Positions 7,701 to 10,605 of a DNA stretch of 10,605 nucleotides are shown here, in pieces (position 1 is the first letter of the stretch; every line of letters starts with the position of its first letter). The DNA comes from CAZIVO01 sp964542765 (GTDB lineage: Bacteria; Planctomycetota; UBA1135; UBA2386). A program made the position numbers and the translations under genes. The stretch is taken from contig CAZIVO010000120.1 of the NCBI GenBank assembly GCA_964542765.1, positions 1 through 10,605 on the forward strand, in the 5' to 3' direction. The notes beneath the pieces were generated by a model. The model saw only the letters and a list, made by a program, of their open reading frames with translations, was not told the origin of the DNA and did not search any database.

Positions 7701-7904
7701 GGGGAAGGTCACATACTGCTCGACCTCATCGGCCGCCAACCCCGGCGCTTCGGTCATCACGACCACCGTCGGCGAGTTGAGGTCGGGGAAGACGTCCACG
7801 GACGCGTCCGGCAAACGGTAGGCAGCCCAACCGAGCACGAGACATCCCAGGATCAACACCAGAGCGGCGTGGTCGATCGAGAAGCGGATGAGGTTCTTGA
7901 GCAC
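4746..7904 (-). CDS. Heavy-metal efflux RND transporter, CzcA/CusA family
   Basis: This 1052-residue protein has the full length of an HME-RND pump, the inner-membrane, proton-driven subunit that takes metal ions from the periplasm or cytoplasm and passes them into a tripartite channel. Family marks include span 1 near residues 12-30 followed by DVFPDLNSPTVVV, two large periplasmic loops, the span-4 segment GGLAIAVGSLVDDAIIDVEN (394-413), FLPLMFLDGIEGRFFRPL after it, and a C-terminal set of spans with GFIALFGIAVRNGILLV. In span 4, Asp405 and Glu412 align with CzcA Asp408 and Glu415, but the CzcA Asp402 position is Ala399 and extra acids stand at 406 and 410. The positions I recall as CusA methionines in the cleft appear to be Ile. 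The metal is therefore uncertain. The start is GTG, six bases after GGGAGAG (7911-7917), 12 bases after the adaptor gene. Confidence 0.95.
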   Translation of the reverse strand: MLKNLIRFSIDHAALVLILGCLVLGWAAYRLPDASVDVFPDLNSPTVVVMTEAPGLAADEVEQYVTFPVEAAARGVPGVRRVRSSSATGLSIAYIEFDWGMDIYRARQFVAERLDAVREDLPAGAHAEMTPITSITGEIMLLAISSPDGSTNDLELRAYAEFDLRNRLLSVPGVAQVSVIGGELPEYQVLVDQESLRLYGLTVQDVAAAAGASHSTLSAGYLPDSGHLEIPIRQSGRVRSVADIAGSLVKIHEGAPVTIGQVADVRLGPAPKRGTGADGGLPAVILTLKKATGINTLSITAEVDALLDALEPSLPKGIVVNRQVFRQADFINLAIHNVLAALRDATLIVTAILLLFLLNLRTTLVTLTALPLSLAAGLLTLQALGETINVMTLGGLAIAVGSLVDDAIIDVENVFRRLKQNALAPSESRRPTTTVIFEASNEIRPAMVFATLMIALVFLPLMFLDGIEGRFFRPLGIAFVVSLVASLLVALTVTPALCRLLLRPRSGGGEMRESFLVRGLKRFYEPTLRVALGSKRALLACAAMATGFTLWLGTTFGSSFLPEFHEGTFTVGVFALPGTSLRASDRIASSVEAQFLKLEGVRSVTRRTGRAERDEHAEPVSTSELDVTVRPGFSMQEVRAGMTAILDEAPGITSYIGQPIEHRLSHILSGTPAAIAINVYGDDLRILRLIAKEIEAELNALPGARDVAANRELMIQSLPIDYRPADLAAYGLTPSAAASQVRDAIFGVKVAEVNDGVRRYDLAVRLAPEGREDADDLRRLILRGAGGALVRLAEVADLGPEMTSNLIGREDSQRKAVVSLNVNEGANLGHLVEAVRERVDPIVARHGYVVKYGGQFEAQQSATRTILWSSLVVLLLMLVILNLAIGSVRDSLLVLVNLPLALIGGVLALFLVESPSVLQNFSALFGRGDYTAPVLSIASLVGFIALFGIAVRNGILLVNHYRYLMEHEGRSVYAAIIQGSMERLVPILMTALTAALALAPLVIKGDQPGNEILAPLSVVILGGLLTSTFLNLILVPAGYALIHGARDESQSP

Positions 7905-7916
7905 GGCCGTCTCTCC

Positions 7917-9266
7917 CTAGTGATCGCTGTGGATGGAGCCGTCAGCGTGGACATGGCTTCCGATGGGGACAGAGGGCTTGTTGCTGCTCGCCAGATTGAG
8001 CTCGTAGACGCCTGCCAACACAACCTCGTCACCGCGCTGAACTCCGCTATGGAGCACCGTCCACCGACCATCGCAGACGCCCATGTCAGCCTCCACCCGC
8101 AAGACCTTGTCCGGGTTCTTGGGGTCACGACGGAAGAAGACATGCTTGAGCCCGTCGAGGACGATGGCTGACCTGGGAATGGCGAGGGCCGCTGCGTCGC
8201 TCTCCCTCAAAACGATCTCGAGAAAGGCGGAGACCCCGCTACGAATCCAGGGTGCTAGTCGATCCGGGGTTGCGAACACGACCAAGGTGCGTTCGGACGG
8301 GTGGGCTTCCAGGCCCAATTGCACGGCCGAAGATACCGAGTCGTCGGCGGAAACTTGCAGAGAGCGCGGTGGAACAATGGTCGCCTTGGCGACACCCGAG
8401 AGCTGAGGTAGATCGGCTTGCAAAGCCATGGCGCGAAAACGCAGGGCAGCAGGATCTACCGTGGAGAGAACCAGGGACGGTGCGTCGGCAAAGGCACCGT
8501 CCGTCAAGGCCAGAACCTCGACAACGCCGGCCCTTTCGGCGCGCACATCGATCCAATCGATGGTCGTGTAGCCGGGAACCCGTGACTCACCAACGACGGT
8601 CTGAGCAATGAGTACCTCCTCCTCGATTCCCGCTGCATTGGCCGCTCGGTGCAGAGCGTGCTGCCGCGTACGCTCCGCGTTGACGAGGCTTGTCCGAGCC
8701 AGCTGGAGTTCCGCCTCCAGACGGGGCAGGCTCGCCTCGATCTCGGCAGCCGCCGCCACCAGATCAGCTCTTTGAAGTTCGGCCTCGGCGAGAGCCGCAA
8801 GACGCGTGCGGGATACGCCCAGGTTCACCCGAGCCTGGGCGACCTTGGCCACGGCGACATCGATCTGCGCGGAGGATCGGGCAATCTCCTGTTCCCCCAG
8901 AATGATCTCGTGCAGCAACTCGGGCCAGACAGGAGATTTGAAGCGATAGAGAAGTTGCCCCTCCTCGATCTGATCGTTTTGGTCGACGAGAAGTTCGACG
9001 CGCCCCGCGAGGGGAAGGCGGTACTCTCGCCGCGCGAGAGGTGTGAACTCGAACGCACCGGGAATGCGGATAGTGCCCGCCACCCGACGGGCCTCTACCT
9101 TCGCAAACGTTACACCGAGGTTCTTGCGAACCGTTGGTGATAGATCGATGCCGGACGCTTGCGGCGTGGTCTGCTTGGTCTTGCCAGGATCGGAAACCCC
9201 TCCTGGCGAACAGCCCGGCAAAGCGATCAGAACGGGTATCGCAAGCAGAACGATGCAGATCTTCAT
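7917..9266 (-). CDS. Periplasmic adaptor (membrane fusion) lipoprotein of the RND pump
   Basis: This 449-residue protein joins the RND pump to the outer-membrane channel. It starts with a lipoprotein signal (lipobox ALPGC, Cys19), so it is lipid-anchored in the inner membrane. The usual order of parts is visible: a barrel strand region around 50-80, the first lipoyl half with YRLPLAGRVELLV (82-94) and DQIEEGQLLYRF, a long Ala/Glu/Leu/Arg-rich coiled-coil hairpin at about 119-213, the second lipoyl half with AERAGVVEVLALTDGAF (243-259), then the beta-barrel (SVSSAVQLGLEAH) and the membrane-proximal domain ending GVQRGDEVVLAGVYELN. The tail after residue 436 is His-rich (H438, H440, H446, H449). 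It has no Met-rich N-terminus of the CusB kind. Its ATG overlaps the stop of the outer-membrane factor gene (ATGA). Confidence 0.93.
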   Translation of the reverse strand: MKICIVLLAIPVLIALPGCSPGGVSDPGKTKQTTPQASGIDLSPTVRKNLGVTFAKVEARRVAGTIRIPGAFEFTPLARREYRLPLAGRVELLVDQNDQIEEGQLLYRFKSPVWPELLHEIILGEQEIARSSAQIDVAVAKVAQARVNLGVSRTRLAALAEAELQRADLVAAAAEIEASLPRLEAELQLARTSLVNAERTRQHALHRAANAAGIEEEVLIAQTVVGESRVPGYTTIDWIDVRAERAGVVEVLALTDGAFADAPSLVLSTVDPAALRFRAMALQADLPQLSGVAKATIVPPRSLQVSADDSVSSAVQLGLEAHPSERTLVVFATPDRLAPWIRSGVSAFLEIVLRESDAAALAIPRSAIVLDGLKHVFFRRDPKNPDKVLRVEADMGVCDGRWTVLHSGVQRGDEVVLAGVYELNLASSNKPSVPIGSHVHADGSIHSDH

Positions 9267-10605
9267 TGGGTTTCCTCCTTGGAGGCGGGCAGCGGATCAA
9301 GGCGAGCTGGCCCGATCAGGAACGCGCGCTCATGCTGAGCCTCGGCTTTTCTTGCACGAACATCAATCCAATCCAACTTGGTCTTGTGGGCACGAGAAAT
9401 GCTCTCGAGCAGTACCATGGTCGTTCCCTCGCCAAGTTGCACGAGGCGCGCAGCATCGGCAACTTGCCGGTCGAGAAGGGGCGCCAGGGTCTCCTCGATA
9501 TCGATGCGTTGCTGCTCGAGGGATGCTGCACGGAGAGTGGCTGCGGCAAGGCGGCCCAGCAGCGCCTCATGCACGGTTTCCAAGGCGGCGCGTGCCAGTT
9601 CACGGTCGATGCGAGCCTCGGCGATTGCCTCACGGTTGGCGTTCCACAGCGGAAGTCCTATCCCGGTGAGAAGGCCGACTTTCCTGCGGCCTTCGTCCGA
9701 CTCGATGACTGGCCCGAAGGTGAAGTCGGACCACTGCTTGGCTATCTCCATGCGCAGGGTCTGTTCACTGGCCTTGTACTCCTCGCGAAGACGGGCAAGG
9801 CTGGGATTTTGGGCTGCGACCGCATCCGCTCCTTCTTCGGAAGGCGGACCGGATGTGAGGCTGGGGAGGAACAATACGGCGGTGCCCGGGGCCAAACCCA
9901 TCGCGGCACGCAGGCGTTGTTCAAGCTCATCGGCTTCGCCCCTGAAGCCTCGCAACTGACCTTGTCGTTGCGCTCGCTCCAACGAGAACAGGGCGGCCTC
10001 GGTGCTCAGGAGTTCGCCGGATGCCGCAAGTTTGGAGGTGGCCTCGACCAGGGGGGTGAGAGTATCCAGATGACGCTGGGTCTCCTCGATGCGCAGCGTG
10101 ACGGCAGACCACTGCACCCAGGCATGTGCGAGCGCATGCATCACGCCCCATTCTCCCTCGCGGACTTCGTGCCGGGCGATCTGCTGCCGAGCATCCTTGA
10201 GATCCTTGTATGCCCCGACCCTCCCGCTGAGTGGGAGCGTGATCTTCAGCCCTTGCGTGAGCACCCAGGGTTCCGGCGCACTCTCGGTGAGTTGCAGAGC
10301 GTTGAGCGTGAGTTCGGGGTCAGGCCAGAAGGCAGCCTCGCTGGCACCGGCCGTTGCCCGCGCAAGTCGTAGACGCGCCAGCCGCAACTCGGGATTGAAA
10401 ACGAGGGCGGCCAGCTGGCCCTCCGCCAGACTCAGCCCGTCAGCAGGGTTGAACTCCCCTACCTCGCGCCGCAAGTCCTGGTCGATGCGCTCGATGCCGG
10501 CCTGCAATGACTCGGACTCCAGGTTGCGGCCCTGCCACTCCTTGATATGTGCGCTGCTATCCAGGGGACGTGGCTCGTAACTTTGGCAACCCGTCAAGAC
10601 AATGA
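9263..10605 (-). CDS. TolC/CzcC-type outer membrane efflux lipoprotein, 5' end cut by window edge
   Basis: The frame stays open to the right edge, where its first visible residues read IVLTGC: a lipobox. The signal peptide and true start therefore lie outside the window, and the in-frame TTG at 10597 is not a start. The visible 447 residues are close to a full mature outer-membrane factor, which trimerises into a barrel plus a long periplasmic alpha-helical tunnel. It shows the two repeated halves of this family: NPELRLARLRLARATAGASE followed by a WPDPEL segment in the first half, and VGLLTGIGLPLWNANREAIA in the second, each followed by long Ala/Glu/Arg-rich helices; LGEGTTMVLLESISRAH is the usual late helix. 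It is the first visible gene of the efflux operon, and its TGA overlaps the ATG of the adaptor gene. The partners make CzcC/CusC-like function very likely. Confidence 0.93.
   Translation of the reverse strand, partial: IVLTGCQSYEPRPLDSSAHIKEWQGRNLESESLQAGIERIDQDLRREVGEFNPADGLSLAEGQLAALVFNPELRLARLRLARATAGASEAAFWPDPELTLNALQLTESAPEPWVLTQGLKITLPLSGRVGAYKDLKDARQQIARHEVREGEWGVMHALAHAWVQWSAVTLRIEETQRHLDTLTPLVEATSKLAASGELLSTEAALFSLERAQRQGQLRGFRGEADELEQRLRAAMGLAPGTAVLFLPSLTSGPPSEEGADAVAAQNPSLARLREEYKASEQTLRMEIAKQWSDFTFGPVIESDEGRRKVGLLTGIGLPLWNANREAIAEARIDRELARAALETVHEALLGRLAAATLRAASLEQQRIDIEETLAPLLDRQVADAARLVQLGEGTTMVLLESISRAHKTKLDWIDVRARKAEAQHERAFLIGPARLDPLPASKEETQ
9274..9280 (-). promoter_or_regulatory. 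Strong ribosome binding site for the adaptor gene
   Basis: AAGGAGG on the minus strand lies seven bases ahead of the adaptor ATG at 9266, inside the last codons of the outer-membrane factor gene. It is a near-perfect Shine-Dalgarno sequence and confirms the start. Together with the ATGA overlap, it suggests the adaptor is both coupled to and independently initiated from its neighbour. Confidence 0.8.

Noticed and set aside
8545..9375. Shared DWIDVRA heptapeptide in the adaptor (about residues 237-243) and near the C-terminus of the outer-membrane factor, with similar DNA
   Set aside because: In each protein the segment fits its own family alignment (second lipoyl half versus late tunnel helix), and similarity stops outside about 14 bases, so coincidence is more likely than duplication.
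9134..10372. Long plus-strand open frame of 412 codons
   Set aside because: It lies wholly opposite the outer-membrane factor and adaptor genes, which have strong family motifs. The plus-strand product shows no recognisable domain; it is a GC-rich antisense frame.
1..10605. Mobile elements, CRISPR arrays, tRNA or rRNA genes
   Set aside because: I saw no transposase or integrase motifs, no regularly spaced direct repeats and no cloverleaf-like or rRNA-like sequence; almost all the window is accounted for by minus-strand genes.

Overview
The window looks like a piece of chromosome from a Gram-negative bacterium. It encodes a complete outer-membrane/periplasm/inner-membrane efflux system, and three of its proteins start with, or are cut just before, lipoprotein signals with a clear lipobox Cys. 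The DNA is fairly GC-rich. The species cannot be named from the sequence. Sulfotransferase, arylsulfotransferase-like and small 'YLGPG' membrane genes together recall environmental lineages such as Planctomycetota, Myxococcota or deltaproteobacterial groups, but that is only an impression. Every gene I can support lies on the minus strand, so transcription runs from right to left.

Right block (10605 down to 4255): a heavy-metal RND efflux operon in the order outer-membrane factor (start cut off by the window edge), periplasmic adaptor lipoprotein, CzcA/CusA-type RND pump, and a small His-rich lipoprotein. The genes are packed tightly: an ATGA overlap, then gaps of 12 and 35 bases. Together the first three would form a tripartite pump carrying metal ions out across both membranes. 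The small lipoprotein and a His-rich adaptor tail look like periplasmic metal-binding parts. The pump lacks one of the CzcA transmembrane acidic residues and, as far as I can align it by eye, the CusA methionines, so its metal is open.

Spacer (4254 to 4023): about 230 bases with no convincing gene. It holds a weak promoter candidate with an 11-bp dyad between the -35 and -10 elements, just ahead of the next block.

Middle block (4022 down to 935): four co-directional genes. They encode a membrane-anchored arylsulfotransferase-like beta-propeller, a 61-residue 'YLGPG' one-span protein, a 126-residue three-span protein with a probable TTG start, and a cytoplasmic PAPS-type sulfotransferase whose GTG start overlaps the preceding stop (GTGA). 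Two unrelated sulfotransferase folds linked by two small membrane proteins suggest a sulfation or sulfo-transfer pathway acting at the envelope. This is the least familiar part of the window.

Left end (801 to 1): the first 267 codons of a radical SAM protein with a CX3CX2C iron-sulfur motif, running off the left edge. It lies 133 bases downstream of the sulfotransferase on the same strand, and it is unclear whether it belongs to the same transcript.
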